The notes: generated by a model from the letters alone, not told the origin. DNA of 64,000 nt from Curtobacterium sp. Leaf261 (GCF_001422205.1 NZ_LMMJ01000001.1:115590-179589), one strand, 5' to 3'; counted from the stretch's first letter, positions 32,401-42,892 are shown. Made by a program: numbers and translations.

Positions 32401-33999
32401 ATCTCGCCGCCGCCGCACCACGACATCTACTCGATCGAGGACCTCAAGCAGCTGATCTTCGACGTCAAGCGGGCGAACCCTGCCGCGCGCGTCCATGTGA
32501 AGCTCGTGAGCCAGTCCGGGATCGGCGCCGTGGCCGCCGGCGTGACGAAGGCACTCGCCGACGTCGTGCTCGTCTCCGGCCACGACGGCGGAACCGGCGC
32601 GAGTCCACTGAACTCGCTGAAGCACGCGGGCACACCGTGGGAGATCGGCCTCGCCGAGACCCAGCAGACGCTCATGCTCAACAAGATGCGTGACCGCGTC
32701 GTCGTGCAGGTCGACGGCCAGATGAAGACCGGTCGCGACGTCGTGGTGGCCGCACTCCTCGGCGGCGAGGAGTACGGGTTCGCGACGGCGCCGCTCGTGG
32801 TCCAGGGGTGCATCCTGATGCGCGTCTGTCACCTCGACACCTGCCCGGTCGGCGTCGCCACACAGAACCCGGAGCTCCGTGCGCGGTTCTCCGGCAAGCC
32901 GGAGTTCGTGGTGAACTTCTTCGAGTTCCTGGCGCAGGAGGTCCGCGAGTACCTCGCCGAGCTCGGCTTCCGGTCCCTCGAGGAGGCCATCGGCCACGCC
33001 GAGTTCCTCGACGTCGACCGCGCCGTCGAGCACTGGAAGGCGTCGGGCCTCGACCTCGCGCCGGTCCTCCGCGGACCGGACTTCCCCGAGGACGAGCCCC
33101 GCCGGAACACCCGCGCACAGGACCACGAGCTCGAGGACCACTTCGACAACCAGCTCATCCGCGCCGCGGCCGACGTGCTCGACCACGGCGGGACACTCGA
33201 GCTCGACCTGCCGATCCGGAACACCGAGCGCGCCGTCGGCACCATGCTCGGGCACGAGGTGACGGTGCGGAAGGGCGAGCACGGGCTCCCGGCCGGTTCG
33301 ATCGACATCACGCTCCGCGGTTCGGCCGGGCAGTCGCTCGGTGCGTTCATGCCCGCGGGGATCCGCCTCCGGCTCTTCGGCGACAGCAACGACTACGTCG
33401 GCAAGGGCCTCTCCGGTGGCGAGATCATCGTGCGACCGGCCGAGGGTGCGGCGTTCGTCGCGTCGGAGAACGTCATCGCCGGGAACGTCATCGGCTACGG
33501 CGCGACCCAGGGTTCGATGTTCATCAGCGGCATCGTCGGCGAACGGTTCCTCGTCCGGAACTCCGGCGCGACCGCGGTCGTCGAGGGCGTGGGGGACCAC
33601 GCACTCGAGTACATGACCGGCGGGCTCGCACTCATCCTCGGCGAGACCGGCCGGAACCTCGGTGCCGGCATGTCCGGCGGGACGGCGTACGTCCGTGGGC
33701 TCCGCACCGACGACGTCAACGCGGACGCCATCGCCTCGGGGGAGCTCGTGCTCTCCGGACTCGACAGCGCCGACGTGGAGATCGTCACCGACATGCTCGA
33801 GCGTCACGCCACCGAGACCGGGTCGGTCCTCGCCACGGAGATCCTCGGCGACCTCGACCGCGAGCTCGAGGGCTTCGTCAAGGTGGTGCCGCGGGACTAC
33901 GCGGCCGTGCTGCAGACGCGGAAGGACGCCGTCGACGAAGGGCTCGACCCCGACGGTGACGTCGTCTGGAACCGCATCCTGCAGGTGACCGTTGGCTGA
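29407..33999 (+). CDS. gltB: Glutamate synthase (NADPH), large subunit
   Basis: It transfers the glutamine amide to 2-oxoglutarate, giving two glutamates. The 1530-residue product has a class II glutaminase domain whose nucleophile is Cys34 after a propeptide ([11 protein letters not shown]). The central domain follows. The FMN-binding synthase domain has [28 protein letters not shown] and [14 protein letters not shown]. The 3Fe-4S cluster cysteines lie in [18 protein letters not shown]. The C-terminal beta-helix domain is rich in G-x-x-x-G repeats. Length is normal. gltD follows after 119 nt. Confidence 0.97.
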   Translation: MALQPPVLLPAHQRFSSVPSAVGAYDPVNEKDACGLAMVATLRGTPGHDIVDAALGALRNLEHRGAVGSDAGTGDGAGILCQVPDAFFREVVDFTLPEAGEYAVGTAYLPVDDDARAGVKAAIESIVAEEGLAVLGWREVPVRPEELGSLARAAMPAFEQLFVTSTRHDTDGSPWSGIALDRQTYRARKRIERDNEVYFMSLSSRTMVYKGMVTTLQLEPFYPDLSDERFASRLAIVHSRYSTNTFPSWPLAQPFRMIAHNGEINTVRGNRNWMRARQSQLESELLGDLAPLLPIVSPAASDSASFDEVVELLSLSGRSMPHAVSMMVPEAWENRTDMDPDLRAFYEYHSMLMEPWDGPAAITFTDGSLVGATLDRNGLRPGRFLVTDDGLVVLASEIGVIDVPASRIVRKGRLRPGRMFLVDTDAGRIIEDDEVKQGLASSGPWAEWLEAGRINLRDLPDREHIVHTPASVTRRQRAFGYTEEEVRILLRPMAQTGAEPLGAMGSDTPIAVLSERPRLLFDYFTQQFAQVTNPPLDSIREQVVTSMGLGLGPERNLLDATPEHARQIVLDFPVIDNDQLAKVQHFETASGRNLTVTVKGLYRVDAGKKALQKRIAAMCDEVDEAIAAGKQFIVLSDRDGNAEYAPVPSLLMLAAVHHHLIRTEQRMAVGLVLEAGDVREVHHVATLIGYGASAINPYLAMETCENLVRSGMLPGLTPEQAVKNVIRALGKGVLKIMSKMGISTVSSYAAAQAFEAVGLSQAFVDKYFTGTSSILGGVDIDVIAKENAERHASAYPQDGAVVAHERLATGGEYQWRREGPPHLFNPETVFRLQHATRARRYDIFRDYSKAVDDQAEQLMTLRGLFNFKTGIRPAVPLDEVEPIESIVKRFNTGAMSYGSISQEAHESLAIAMNRLGGRSNTGEGGEDVERLLDPERRSAIKQVASGRFGVTSMYLTHATDIQLKMAQGAKPGEGGQLPPTKVYPWVARTRHATAGVGLISPPPHHDIYSIEDLKQLIFDVKRANPAARVHVKLVSQSGIGAVAAGVTKALADVVLVSGHDGGTGASPLNSLKHAGTPWEIGLAETQQTLMLNKMRDRVVVQVDGQMKTGRDVVVAALLGGEEYGFATAPLVVQGCILMRVCHLDTCPVGVATQNPELRARFSGKPEFVVNFFEFLAQEVREYLAELGFRSLEEAIGHAEFLDVDRAVEHWKASGLDLAPVLRGPDFPEDEPRRNTRAQDHELEDHFDNQLIRAAADVLDHGGTLELDLPIRNTERAVGTMLGHEVTVRKGEHGLPAGSIDITLRGSAGQSLGAFMPAGIRLRLFGDSNDYVGKGLSGGEIIVRPAEGAAFVASENVIAGNVIGYGATQGSMFISGIVGERFLVRNSGATAVVEGVGDHALEYMTGGLALILGETGRNLGAGMSGGTAYVRGLRTDDVNADAIASGELVLSGLDSADVEIVTDMLERHATETGSVLATEILGDLDRELEGFVKVVPRDYAAVLQTRKDAVDEGLDPDGDVVWNRILQVTVG

Positions 34000-34041
34000 C
34001 GCGACCCCGCGCCGGACCACCGCCCGCGTGGCGGAGGCCAG

Positions 34042-34056
34042 CCGCGCCTCCCGTCC
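34042..34056 (-). repeat. Dispersed 15-bp word, exact copy
   Basis: CCGCGCCTCCCGTCC on the plus strand, in the gltB-gltD gap. Confidence 0.7.
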
Positions 34057-34118
34057 GACCCGCGTCGCCGACGTGACGCACCCGACCATCCCGACACGCA
34101 ACGAACAGGAGGCAGCAC

Positions 34119-35576
34119 GTGGCTGACCCCAAGGGGTTCCTGAAGGTCCAGGAACGCGAACTGCCCGTCCGTCGTCCGGTCCCGGTGCGGCTGATGGACT
34201 GGAAAGAGGTCTACGAGCAGCAGGAGTCCGGCCAGCTGCGTCGGCAGGCCGGCCGCTGCATGGACTGCGGCGTGCCGTTCTGCCACCAGGGCTGCCCGCT
34301 CGGCAACCTCATCCCGGAGTGGAACGACCTGACGTGGCGGAACGAGGGTCGTCAGGCCATCGAGCGGCTGCACGCGACGAACAACTTCCCGGAGTTCACC
34401 GGTCGGCTCTGCCCGGCGCCGTGCGAGGCCTCGTGCGTGCTCGGCATCAACCAGCCGCCGGTCACCATCAAGCAGGTCGAGGTGTCGATCATCGACACCG
34501 CGTTCCAGAACGGCTGGGTCACGCCGCACCCGCCGGAGCGACTGACCGGCAAGACCGTCGCCGTCGTCGGTTCCGGGCCGGCCGGGCTCGCCGCCGCGCA
34601 GCAGCTGACCCGCGCCGGGCACACCGTCGCCGTCTACGAGCGGGACGACCGCATCGGCGGGCTCCTCCGCTACGGCATCCCGGACTTCAAGATGGAGAAG
34701 CGCCAGATCGAGATGCGGCTCGCGCAGATGCAGGCCGAGGGCACGCGGTTCCGTGCCGGCGTCGAGATCGGCGTCGACATCACTTGGGACGACCTGAAGA
34801 CCCGCTACGACGCCGTGGTCGTCGCGACCGGTGCCACGGTGCCGCGCGACCTGCCGATCCCCGGGCGCGACCTCGAGGGCGTGCACTTCGCGATGGAGTA
34901 CCTCGTGCAGCAGAACCGCGCGGGTGCCGGCACGACGGTCGACAACCAGATCACCGCCGAGGGCAAGCACGTCGCGGTGATCGGTGGCGGCGACACCGGC
35001 GCGGACTGCATCGGCACCGCGCACCGTCAGGGCGCGCTGAGCGTGACGAACCTGGCGATCGGCCAGCAGCCGCCGACCGACCGACCGGACGACCAGCCGT
35101 GGCCGATGTTCCCGTCGGTGTTCGAGGTCACGAGCGCGCACGAGGAGGGTGGGGAGCGGAAGTTCCTCGCATCGACGGTCGAGTTCCTGTCGAACGAGGC
35201 GGGCGAGGTCCGTGCGCTGCGTGTGGCCGAGACCGAGTACCTCGACGGGCGCCGTGTCCCGAAGGCCGGCACCGAGCACGAGATCCCCGCCGACCTCGTC
35301 CTCATCGCGATGGGGTTCACCGGCCCGGAGCGCGACACGCTCGAGCCGCAGCTCGGACTGCCGTTCACCCCCGCCGGGGCACTCGACCGCGCCGCCGACT
35401 ACACGACGAACGAGCCGGGTGTGTTCGTCGCCGGGGACGCCGGTCGTGGCCAGTCGCTCATCGTGTGGGCGATCGCCGAGGGCCGTGCGGCAGCGGCCAA
35501 GGTCGACACCTACCTCGAGGGCTCGACGATCCTGCCGGCCCCGGTCAAGGCGACGGACCGGGCGATCTCGGTCTGA
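34119..35576 (+). CDS. gltD: Glutamate synthase (NADPH), small subunit
   Basis: The small subunit feeds electrons from NADPH through FAD and two 4Fe-4S clusters to GltB. The 485-residue protein has cluster cysteines in CMDCGVPFCHQGCPLGN and CPAPCEASCVLG. The FAD-binding motif is VAVVGSGPAGLAAAQQLTRAGH, and the NADPH motif is VAVIGGGDTGADCIGTA. VFVAGDAGRGQSLIVWAI comes near the end. The GTG start follows a strong AGGAGG 8 nt upstream. A perfect hairpin 64 nt after the stop may end the transcript. Confidence 0.96.
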   Translation: MADPKGFLKVQERELPVRRPVPVRLMDWKEVYEQQESGQLRRQAGRCMDCGVPFCHQGCPLGNLIPEWNDLTWRNEGRQAIERLHATNNFPEFTGRLCPAPCEASCVLGINQPPVTIKQVEVSIIDTAFQNGWVTPHPPERLTGKTVAVVGSGPAGLAAAQQLTRAGHTVAVYERDDRIGGLLRYGIPDFKMEKRQIEMRLAQMQAEGTRFRAGVEIGVDITWDDLKTRYDAVVVATGATVPRDLPIPGRDLEGVHFAMEYLVQQNRAGAGTTVDNQITAEGKHVAVIGGGDTGADCIGTAHRQGALSVTNLAIGQQPPTDRPDDQPWPMFPSVFEVTSAHEEGGERKFLASTVEFLSNEAGEVRALRVAETEYLDGRRVPKAGTEHEIPADLVLIAMGFTGPERDTLEPQLGLPFTPAGALDRAADYTTNEPGVFVAGDAGRGQSLIVWAIAEGRAAAAKVDTYLEGSTILPAPVKATDRAISV

Positions 35577-35639
35577 GACGGCGACCGGACGGATCCGGAC
35601 CCCGCGATCCGACACCGGCCGCCGTGCGGTGCACCGGGT

Positions 35640-35671
35640 GGCCACTCGCAGTCGCTAGGCTGCGAGTGGCC
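35640..35671. terminator. Perfect 12-bp hairpin between gltD and pyk
   Basis: GGCCACTCGCAG (35640-35651) and CTGCGAGTGGCC (35660-35671) are exact reverse complements around the 8-nt loop TCGCTAGG. Only TT follows, so it is an L-shaped or intrinsic terminator of actinobacterial type at best. TAGGCT (35656-35661), spanning the loop and the right arm, is also a -10-like hexamer for pyk, so an operator is the alternative reading. Confidence 0.65.
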
Positions 35672-35712
35672 TTCGCCATGCAAGACCGAACATCCACCAC
35701 ACGAAGGAACCC

Positions 35713-37158
35713 ATGAGACGCGCAAAGATCGTTTCGACGCTCGGACCGGCCACCTCGGACTACGAGACCGTCAAGCAGATCATCGAGGCCGGTGTCGACG
35801 TCGCCCGTCTGAACCTGAGCCACGGTGACTACAGCGTCCACGAGGCCAACTACGAGAACGTCCGGCGTGCGGCAGCCGACCTCGGCAAGCCCGTCGCGAT
35901 CCTCGTCGACCTCCAGGGCCCGAAGATCCGGCTCGCACGGTTCGCCGATGGCCCGCACACCCTCGCCGTGGGTGACGTCTTCACCATCACGACCGAGGAC
36001 GTCCCCGGCACCAAGGACATCTGCGGCACGACGTTCAAGGGCCTCCCGCAGGACGTCAAGCCCGGCGACCCGCTGCTCATCGACGACGGGCGCGTGCGTC
36101 TCCGCGTGCTCGACACCGACGGGGTCCGGGTCCGCACGGAGGTCGTCGTCGGCGGCGCCGTCTCGAACAACAAGGGCATCAACCTGCCGGGCGTCGCGGT
36201 GAACGTCCCAGCGCTCTCCGAGAAGGACGAGGCGGACCTCCGCTGGGGACTCCGGATCGGTGCCGACCTCATCGCGCTGTCGTTCGTCCGCAACGCGGCC
36301 GACGTCGACCGTGCGCACGAGATCATGGCGGAAGAGGGCATCAAGGTCCCGGTCATCGCCAAGGTCGAGAAGCCGCAGGCCGTCGACGCGCTCGAGGAGA
36401 TCATCGACGCGTTCGACTCGATCATGGTCGCCCGCGGTGACCTCGGTGTCGAGCTGCCCCTCGAGGCGGTCCCGATCGTGCAGAAGCGCGCCGTCGAGCT
36501 GTCCCGCCGCATGGCGAAGCCGGTCATCGTCGCGACGCAGATGCTCGAGTCGATGATCTCGAGCCCGATCCCCACCCGTGCGGAGACCTCCGACGTCGCG
36601 AACGCCGTCCTCGACGGCGCCGACGCGGTCATGCTCTCCGGCGAGACGAGCGTCGGCGAGTACCCGGTGCAGACCGTCCGGACCATGGCACGCATCATCG
36701 AGTCCACCGAGGACCACGGTCTCGAGCGGATCCCCCCGCTCGGCACGAAGCCGCGCACCCTCGGTGGTGCCATCACCCTCGCCGCGGTCGAGATCGCGGA
36801 CTTCACGGACGCCTCCTACCTCTGCGTGTTCACCGAGTCCGGCGACTCCGCGCGGCGCATGTCGCGCCTCCGGCACGGTCTGCCGATCATCGCGCTGACG
36901 CCGAACGAGTCGACCCGCCGTCGCATGACACTGACGTGGGGTGTCCAGTCGTTCCTCGTCGAGCGGAAGACGCACACCGACGAGCTCTTCGCCGAGGTCG
37001 ACGACGTGCTGCTCGGCAACGGGCTGGCCGCCCCGGGCGACCGGGTCATCGTGACGGCCGGGTCCCCTCCCGGGATCCCGGGGTCGACGAACGACCTCCG
37101 CGTGCACCGGGTCGGCGACGCGCACGCCGAGGCAGCGCCGGCGTACGTCCGCAACTGA
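35713..37158 (+). CDS. pyk: Pyruvate kinase
   Basis: It converts phosphoenolpyruvate and ADP to pyruvate and ATP. The 481-residue protein begins MRRAKIVSTLGPATSDYETV and has ARLNLSHGD and the B-domain (GPKIRLARF onward). The catalytic Lys segment VIAKVEKPQAVDALEEII is followed by SIMVARGDLGVELPLE and by the ATQMLESMISSPIPTRAE signature. The C-terminal effector domain includes FTESGDSARRMSRLR. GAAGGAA precedes the ATG. Length is typical for the actinobacterial enzyme. Confidence 0.97.
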   Translation: MRRAKIVSTLGPATSDYETVKQIIEAGVDVARLNLSHGDYSVHEANYENVRRAAADLGKPVAILVDLQGPKIRLARFADGPHTLAVGDVFTITTEDVPGTKDICGTTFKGLPQDVKPGDPLLIDDGRVRLRVLDTDGVRVRTEVVVGGAVSNNKGINLPGVAVNVPALSEKDEADLRWGLRIGADLIALSFVRNAADVDRAHEIMAEEGIKVPVIAKVEKPQAVDALEEIIDAFDSIMVARGDLGVELPLEAVPIVQKRAVELSRRMAKPVIVATQMLESMISSPIPTRAETSDVANAVLDGADAVMLSGETSVGEYPVQTVRTMARIIESTEDHGLERIPPLGTKPRTLGGAITLAAVEIADFTDASYLCVFTESGDSARRMSRLRHGLPIIALTPNESTRRRMTLTWGVQSFLVERKTHTDELFAEVDDVLLGNGLAAPGDRVIVTAGSPPGIPGSTNDLRVHRVGDAHAEAAPAYVRN

Positions 37159-37167
37159 CGGCCGTCC

Positions 37168-37182
37168 GGACTGGAGGGACGG
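37168..37182 (+). repeat. Dispersed 15-bp word, exact copy, serving as ribosome site
   Basis: GGACTGGAGGGACGG in the pyk-VIT gap. Its GGAGG stands 7 nt before the ATG at 37186 and so doubles as the Shine-Dalgarno of that gene. Confidence 0.7.
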
Positions 37183-37185
37183 CGC

Positions 37186-38325
37186 ATGCCCGGAACGACG
37201 ACCGCCGGCCCGGCGGGTCCACGCGACCCGGCGGGTCCCCGCGACCCGTCGGGTCCTCGCGACCCGTCGGACATCCGGCGCTGGCGGCGGTACCTCGCTG
37301 ACGAACGCGCCGAGGAGTCGGTCTACCGGAACCTCGCCGGACGTCGCGATGGCGAGGAACAGGACATCCTCCTGAGCCTCGCCGACGCGGAGGGCCGTCA
37401 CCAGCAGCACTGGATCGACCTGCTCGGCGACGACGTCGGGCGGCCGCTCGCGGGGGACGTCCGGACACGGGTCCTCGCGGGGCTCGCGAAGCGCTTCGGG
37501 TCGGTCTTCGTCCTCGCGCTCATGCAGCGCGCCGAGGACCGCTCGCCGTACGCCTCGGACTCCGACGCGTCGGCGGCGATGGCGGCCGACGAGCGCATCC
37601 ACGGCGAGGTGGTCCGCGGACTCGCGAACCGTGGACGCCTCCGACTCTCCGGCACGTTCCGCGCAGCGATCTTCGGAGCGAACGACGGCCTCGTGTCGAA
37701 CCTCGCCCTCATCATCGGCATCAGTGCCTCCGGCGCCGATCGGCACATCGTGCTGCTGAGCGGCATCGCCGGGCTGCTCGCCGGAGCGCTCTCGATGGGC
37801 GCGGGGGAGTACGTCTCGGTCAGGTCCCAGCGAGAACTCCTCGAGGCGTCGGCGCCGCACCCGGACGCCGGCCGTGCCGTGGTGGACCTCGATGTGGACG
37901 CGAACGAGCTGGCACTGGTCTACCGCGCCCGCGGAATGGACCCGGAGGCAGCCGAGCAGCACGCCGCCGAGGTCCTGGCCGGACTCGTGCAGTCGGTCGA
38001 CGCGACGGCGACGCCGGACGGCCAGGGTGTCGACGAGCACGAGGCGATCGGCACCGGCATGAGTGCGGCGATCTCGAGCTTCCTGTTCTTCGCGTCGGGG
38101 GCGATCATCCCGATCATCCCGTACCTGTTCGGGCTCGGCGGGTGGGCGGCGCTCACGATCGCGGCGGTCCTGGTGGGCATCGCGCTGCTCGTGTCCGGTT
38201 CGGTGGTGGGGGTGCTCTCCGGGGCATCGCCGGCCAAGCGTGCGCTCCGGCAGTTGGCGATCGGGTTCGGGGCCGCCGCGGTCACCTACGTGCTCGGCCT
38301 GCTCTTCGGCACCGCCGGCGTCTGA
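37186..38325 (+). CDS. Ferritin-like domain fused to VIT1/CCC1 metal transporter (MbfA type)
   Basis: The 379-residue protein combines two modules. After a low-complexity start (GPRDPAGPRDPSGPRD, a 12-bp DNA repeat) comes a four-helix rubrerythrin-like domain, residues ~35-145. It has di-metal ligands E44, E70xxH73, E117 and E136xxH139. The VIT1/CCC1 membrane domain follows with FGANDGLVSNLALIIG, the GALSMGAGEYVSVRSQRE motif and about five helices. Such fusions export or store iron or manganese across the membrane. The ferritin-like part senses or delivers the metal. It is transcribed with or just after pyk and convergent to the HdeD-like gene. Confidence 0.9.
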   Translation: MPGTTTAGPAGPRDPAGPRDPSGPRDPSDIRRWRRYLADERAEESVYRNLAGRRDGEEQDILLSLADAEGRHQQHWIDLLGDDVGRPLAGDVRTRVLAGLAKRFGSVFVLALMQRAEDRSPYASDSDASAAMAADERIHGEVVRGLANRGRLRLSGTFRAAIFGANDGLVSNLALIIGISASGADRHIVLLSGIAGLLAGALSMGAGEYVSVRSQRELLEASAPHPDAGRAVVDLDVDANELALVYRARGMDPEAAEQHAAEVLAGLVQSVDATATPDGQGVDEHEAIGTGMSAAISSFLFFASGAIIPIIPYLFGLGGWAALTIAAVLVGIALLVSGSVVGVLSGASPAKRALRQLAIGFGAAAVTYVLGLLFGTAGV

Positions 38326-38352
38326 TCCCGGCCGGGCCAGCGGGACACCTCG

Positions 38353-38892
38353 TCAGCGGCGGGTCGCGGCGCGTGCGGGGTGCAGCAGCAGCGCCGCGAT
38401 CCCGACGAGGATGAGCACGATACCGGCGACCACGACGAACACCGTCAGGGCGAGCCCCGGCAGGACGAGCACCGCGACCCCGCCGAGGACCGACAGAACG
38501 CCGCTGACGAGCGCGGGTGCCCGGGACGACCCCGGGTGGCCGACGACCGCCCCGACGACGGCGGCGACCCCCTCGACGACGAACCCGAAGCCCGCGAGGA
38601 TCGCGAGGACGAGGAGCGGAGCAGCGGGATCGAGCAGGCACACGAGCCCGCCGATCGCGACGAGCACACCGACGACACCGGACACCCAGCGCCAGGTGCC
38701 CACCGCGCCGCGCCCGTTCAGGGCCGCCACGACCCGGAGCACGCCGGCGACGACGAGGTAGACGCCGAACACGATCGCGACGAGCACCAGCGCCGGTCGT
38801 GGCCAGACGATGGCGATCACCCCGAGCACGATCGCGACGGCTGCGGTGACGATCACGAAGACGCGGAACGACCGGACGGCTCGGGAGTCCAT
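38353..38892 (-). CDS. HdeD-family (DUF308) membrane protein
   Basis: The 179-residue product is almost entirely hydrophobic, with six predicted membrane helices arranged as three repeated pairs, each ending in a small Gly/Pro loop. It has the IVWPRPALVLVAIVFGVYLVVAGVLRV pattern of DUF308/HdeD proteins. The E. coli member is linked to acid stress; the role here is unknown. The ATG has no Shine-Dalgarno but a -10-like TAGCGT (38904-38899, minus strand) exactly 6 nt upstream, suggesting a leaderless message. It diverges from the aldehyde dehydrogenase gene across 146 nt. Confidence 0.85.
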   Translation of the reverse strand: MDSRAVRSFRVFVIVTAAVAIVLGVIAIVWPRPALVLVAIVFGVYLVVAGVLRVVAALNGRGAVGTWRWVSGVVGVLVAIGGLVCLLDPAAPLLVLAILAGFGFVVEGVAAVVGAVVGHPGSSRAPALVSGVLSVLGGVAVLVLPGLALTVFVVVAGIVLILVGIAALLLHPARAATRR

Positions 38893-38898
38893 GCAGGG

Positions 38899-38904
38899 AC
38901 GCTA
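38899..38904 (-). promoter_or_regulatory. -10 box of an apparently leaderless HdeD-like gene
   Basis: On the minus strand TAGCGT is followed by six bases and then the ATG at 38892, the same spacing as at rpe, hisE and the first ROK gene. Confidence 0.45.
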
Positions 38905-38942
38905 TCCATGGCGGATGCGCGATACCCAGTGACTCCACAGCG

Positions 38943-38975
38943 TGCAACGAGATGCAACCCCCTCGGCCGTAGGGT
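38943..38975 (+). promoter_or_regulatory. Candidate promoter and direct-repeat operator of the aldehyde dehydrogenase
   Basis: TGCAAC occurs at 38943-38948 and again at 38953-38958, exactly one helical turn apart. TAGGGT at 38970-38975 is a -10-like hexamer. The repeat overlaps the -35 position, as expected for an activator site. The GAF regulator gene at 62573 is a possible binder. Confidence 0.4.
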
Positions 38976-39038
38976 GCGAGCACGTGATCCCGACCCGGGT
39001 GATCGCGAACCGACAACGTCGTCGAGAGGGCAACCACC

Positions 39039-40580
<1,542 letters not shown>

Positions 40581-40626
40581 TCACGGGGACGTCCGCCGCC
40601 GGCACCGTGCCAGACGGGGGCTTCTC

Positions 40627-41055
40627 GTGATCGACACGTCCGGCCGTCCTGCGGCGACGGAACTCGCGTCACCGCCGGGTGCACCACCCCGCGTCGTCTC
40701 GACCCCGGTCGCGGACGACCTCCTCCGCCTGCTCGCAGCACGGCATGGCCCGCTCATGTTCCACCAGTCCGGCGGCTGCTGCGACGGGTCGAGCCCGATG
40801 TGCTACCCCGTCGGGATGTTCCGCACGGGTGCGTCGGACGTCCACCTGGGCACCCTGACGGTGGCGGGCATCGACGCCGTGGCGTTCTTCATGTCCCGGA
40901 GCCAGTTCGAGTACTGGAAGTACACCGCCCTGACCGTCGACGTCGTGGACGGCCGGGGGAGCGGCTTCAGCGTCGAGGCGCCGGAGGGCAAGCGGTTCAT
41001 GATCCGCTCCCGCATGTTCACCGACGAGGAGTCCAGGACGCTCGGACTCGTCTGA
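40627..41055 (+). CDS. DUF779 protein, partner of the aldehyde dehydrogenase
   Basis: The 142-residue protein contains the family signature with clustered cysteines, HQSGGCCDGSSPMCYPVG (about residues 47-64), and a following beta-rich part (FFMSRSQFEYWKYTALTVDV). Genes of this family regularly follow ExaC/AldB-type dehydrogenases, suggesting an accessory or metal-binding role. The function is not known. The GTG start lacks a clear Shine-Dalgarno. The first ~30 residues are not conserved, so the true start could be later. A strong two-way terminator follows. Confidence 0.85.
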   Translation: MIDTSGRPAATELASPPGAPPRVVSTPVADDLLRLLAARHGPLMFHQSGGCCDGSSPMCYPVGMFRTGASDVHLGTLTVAGIDAVAFFMSRSQFEYWKYTALTVDVVDGRGSGFSVEAPEGKRFMIRSRMFTDEESRTLGLV

Positions 41056-41069
41056 GCGGCGGCCGCGGA

Positions 41070-41117
41070 GACGGACTGGAGGGACGGTGTCAGCTGGCAC
41101 CGTCCCTCCGGTCCGTC
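41070..41117. terminator. Bidirectional 20-bp hairpin built from two inverted copies of the dispersed word
   Basis: Arms 41070-41089 and 41098-41117 pair over 20 bp with a single U-G wobble and an 8-nt loop TCAGCTGG. It lies between the convergent DUF779 and GH13 genes. Each arm contains the 15-bp word, GGACTGGAGGGACGG at 41073-41087 and its complement (CCGTCCCTCCGGTCC) at 41100-41114. Confidence 0.85.
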
Positions 41118-41132
41118 ACCGGGTCGCGTCGC

Positions 41133-42827
41133 TCAGCTGCGCAACCAGGCGGTCGTCGCGCCCGGCAGGGCGACCGCGTCTCCCGACGGGTCGAGCGGAG
41201 CGCTCGCGAGGAGCACCTCGCCCTCGGGGAGGACGAACGGTTCGGTGCCGAAGTTCGTGACGCTCGTCCATCCGTTCGGGCGCCGGAACGCGAGCACGTC
41301 GCTCCGCCCGGTCTCGGACCAGGTGAGCGACTCCTCGGCCTGCAGCTCGCTGCGGAGCGCCAGGGCCTCGCGGTAGAGCGACAGCGTCGAGGCCGGGTCG
41401 GCCTCCTGCACGGCGACGGACACGCCACCGAACCAGGCGGGCTGCGGCAGGTGCGATCCACCGGCGCCGAAACCGTACGACGGACCGGAGTCGCTCCACG
41501 GCAGCGGCACGCGGCAGCCGTCGCGGCCGATGTCGACGCCGGGGTTCCGGAAGAACGCCGGGTCCTGTCGGTCGGCGTCGGGGATGTCGGCGACCTCGTG
41601 GAGGCCGAGCTCCTCACCCTGGTACAGGTACGCCGAGCCCGGCAGCGCGAGCTCGAGGAGCGTCGCCGCCCTGGCCCGCCGGAGGCCGAGCTCGGCGTCG
41701 AGACCCGACGGGTCGCCGCCGGCGAGCAGCCAGAGCCCGCCCTGCTTGGCGGTGCGCGCCGACTCGTCCGCGAGGGATGCACGGGCCGGGAGCCCGTACC
41801 GCGTCGCGTGGCGGACGACGTCGTGGTTCGAGAACACCCACGTCGTGGAGGACCCGGACGAGGCCGCGAGGTCGAGGTTGAACGCGATGACCTCGCGGAA
41901 GTGGTCGGCGTCGAAGTCGGACTCGAGCAGGTCGAAGTTGAACGCCTGGCCGAGGCCCTCGGCACTGGCATACCGGGCACGACGATCCGCGGGGACCCAT
42001 GCCTCGGCGACCGCGGTCCTGGCCGGGGTGTACTCGTCGAACAGCCGACGCCACTCCGCGTAGATCTCGTGGACGTCGTCACGGTCCCACATCGGGTGCG
42101 AGCCGTCCTTCGGCAGGGTCTCCAGCTCGGCCTGCGTCGGGAGCACGTCGCCGAGGTCCTTCGCGAGCCCGTGCGCGACGTCGATGCGGAACCCGTCGAC
42201 CCCGCGGTCCGACCAGAACCGCAGGGTGCGGAGGAAGTCGTCGCGGACCTCCCGGTTGTCCCAGTTCAGGTCCGGCTGTTCCGAGGCGAAGTTGTGCAGG
42301 AACCACTGGCCGTCGCCGACCGCGGTCCACGACGGTCCGCCGAAGATCGAGGTCCAGTCGGCCGGCGCCCCCGACCCGTCGGGGCCGGTGCCGTCGCGGA
42401 AGACGTAGCGGTCGCGTGCGAGGGACCCGGCCGGTGCCGCGAGTGCCTCCTGGAACCAGACGTGCTGGTCGGAGGTGTGGTTCGGCACGATGTCGACGAT
42501 GAGGCGGATGTCGGCGTCGTGGAGCGCAGCCGTCATCCGGTCGAAGTCGTCGAGGGTGCCGAGCCGCGGGTCGACGTCGCGGAAGTCCGCCACGTCGTAC
42601 CCGCCGTCGGCGAGCTCGGACGGGTAGAACGGGCTCAGCCACACCGCGTCGATGCCGAGCTCGCGGAGGTACGGGACGCGGGAGGTCACCCCCTGGAGAT
42701 CGCCGATGCCGTCGCCGTTCGAGTCCGCGAAGGACCTGGGGTAGATCTGGTAGACGCTCGCCTGGCGCCACCAGGTCTCGTCGGTGGTGTCGATGGGGGT
42801 GCGGTCCGGGAGGACGTCGGTCATCAT
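41133..42827 (-). CDS. GH13 alpha-glucosidase (oligo-1,6-glucosidase/maltase-like)
   Basis: The 564-residue cytoplasmic enzyme cleaves alpha-glucosides brought in by the adjacent transporter. The conserved regions are all present. Region I is VDIVPNHTSDQH. The nucleophile Asp lies in GVDGFRIDVAHGL, the acid/base Glu in TAVAEAW, and the stabilising Asp in VFSNHDVVRH. The N-terminus WWRQASVYQIYPRSFADSNGDGIGDLQGV is typical of the oligo-1,6-glucosidase/alpha-glucosidase subfamily. No signal peptide. The first of two adjacent ATGs (42827) is chosen, close behind GGAAAGAG. It is the last gene of locus A, separated from the permease by a G-rich 65-nt gap. The exact linkage cut is unknown. Confidence 0.93.
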   Translation of the reverse strand: MMTDVLPDRTPIDTTDETWWRQASVYQIYPRSFADSNGDGIGDLQGVTSRVPYLRELGIDAVWLSPFYPSELADGGYDVADFRDVDPRLGTLDDFDRMTAALHDADIRLIVDIVPNHTSDQHVWFQEALAAPAGSLARDRYVFRDGTGPDGSGAPADWTSIFGGPSWTAVGDGQWFLHNFASEQPDLNWDNREVRDDFLRTLRFWSDRGVDGFRIDVAHGLAKDLGDVLPTQAELETLPKDGSHPMWDRDDVHEIYAEWRRLFDEYTPARTAVAEAWVPADRRARYASAEGLGQAFNFDLLESDFDADHFREVIAFNLDLAASSGSSTTWVFSNHDVVRHATRYGLPARASLADESARTAKQGGLWLLAGGDPSGLDAELGLRRARAATLLELALPGSAYLYQGEELGLHEVADIPDADRQDPAFFRNPGVDIGRDGCRVPLPWSDSGPSYGFGAGGSHLPQPAWFGGVSVAVQEADPASTLSLYREALALRSELQAEESLTWSETGRSDVLAFRRPNGWTSVTNFGTEPFVLPEGEVLLASAPLDPSGDAVALPGATTAWLRS

Positions 42828-42836
42828 GCTCTTTCC

Positions 42837-42880
42837 GGTGGGGCGGTGGGTGGGTTCGGGCTGGGCTGGGCTGGGCGGGG
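42837..42880 (+). repeat. G-run tract with quadruplex-forming pattern
   Basis: Eight runs of three or four G separated by 1-4 nt, including four tandem GGGCT units, lie on the plus strand between the inner-membrane permease and the GH13 gene. The plus strand is the template for these genes. No reading frame of interest is present. Confidence 0.75.
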
Positions 42881-42892
42881 TGCTGCGTCGCG

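Noticed and set aside
29851..34101. A 1416-codon open frame antisense to gltB
   Set aside because: It mirrors the codon pattern of gltB in GC-rich DNA, has low-complexity Arg/Glu/Val/Asp composition and no recognisable domain.
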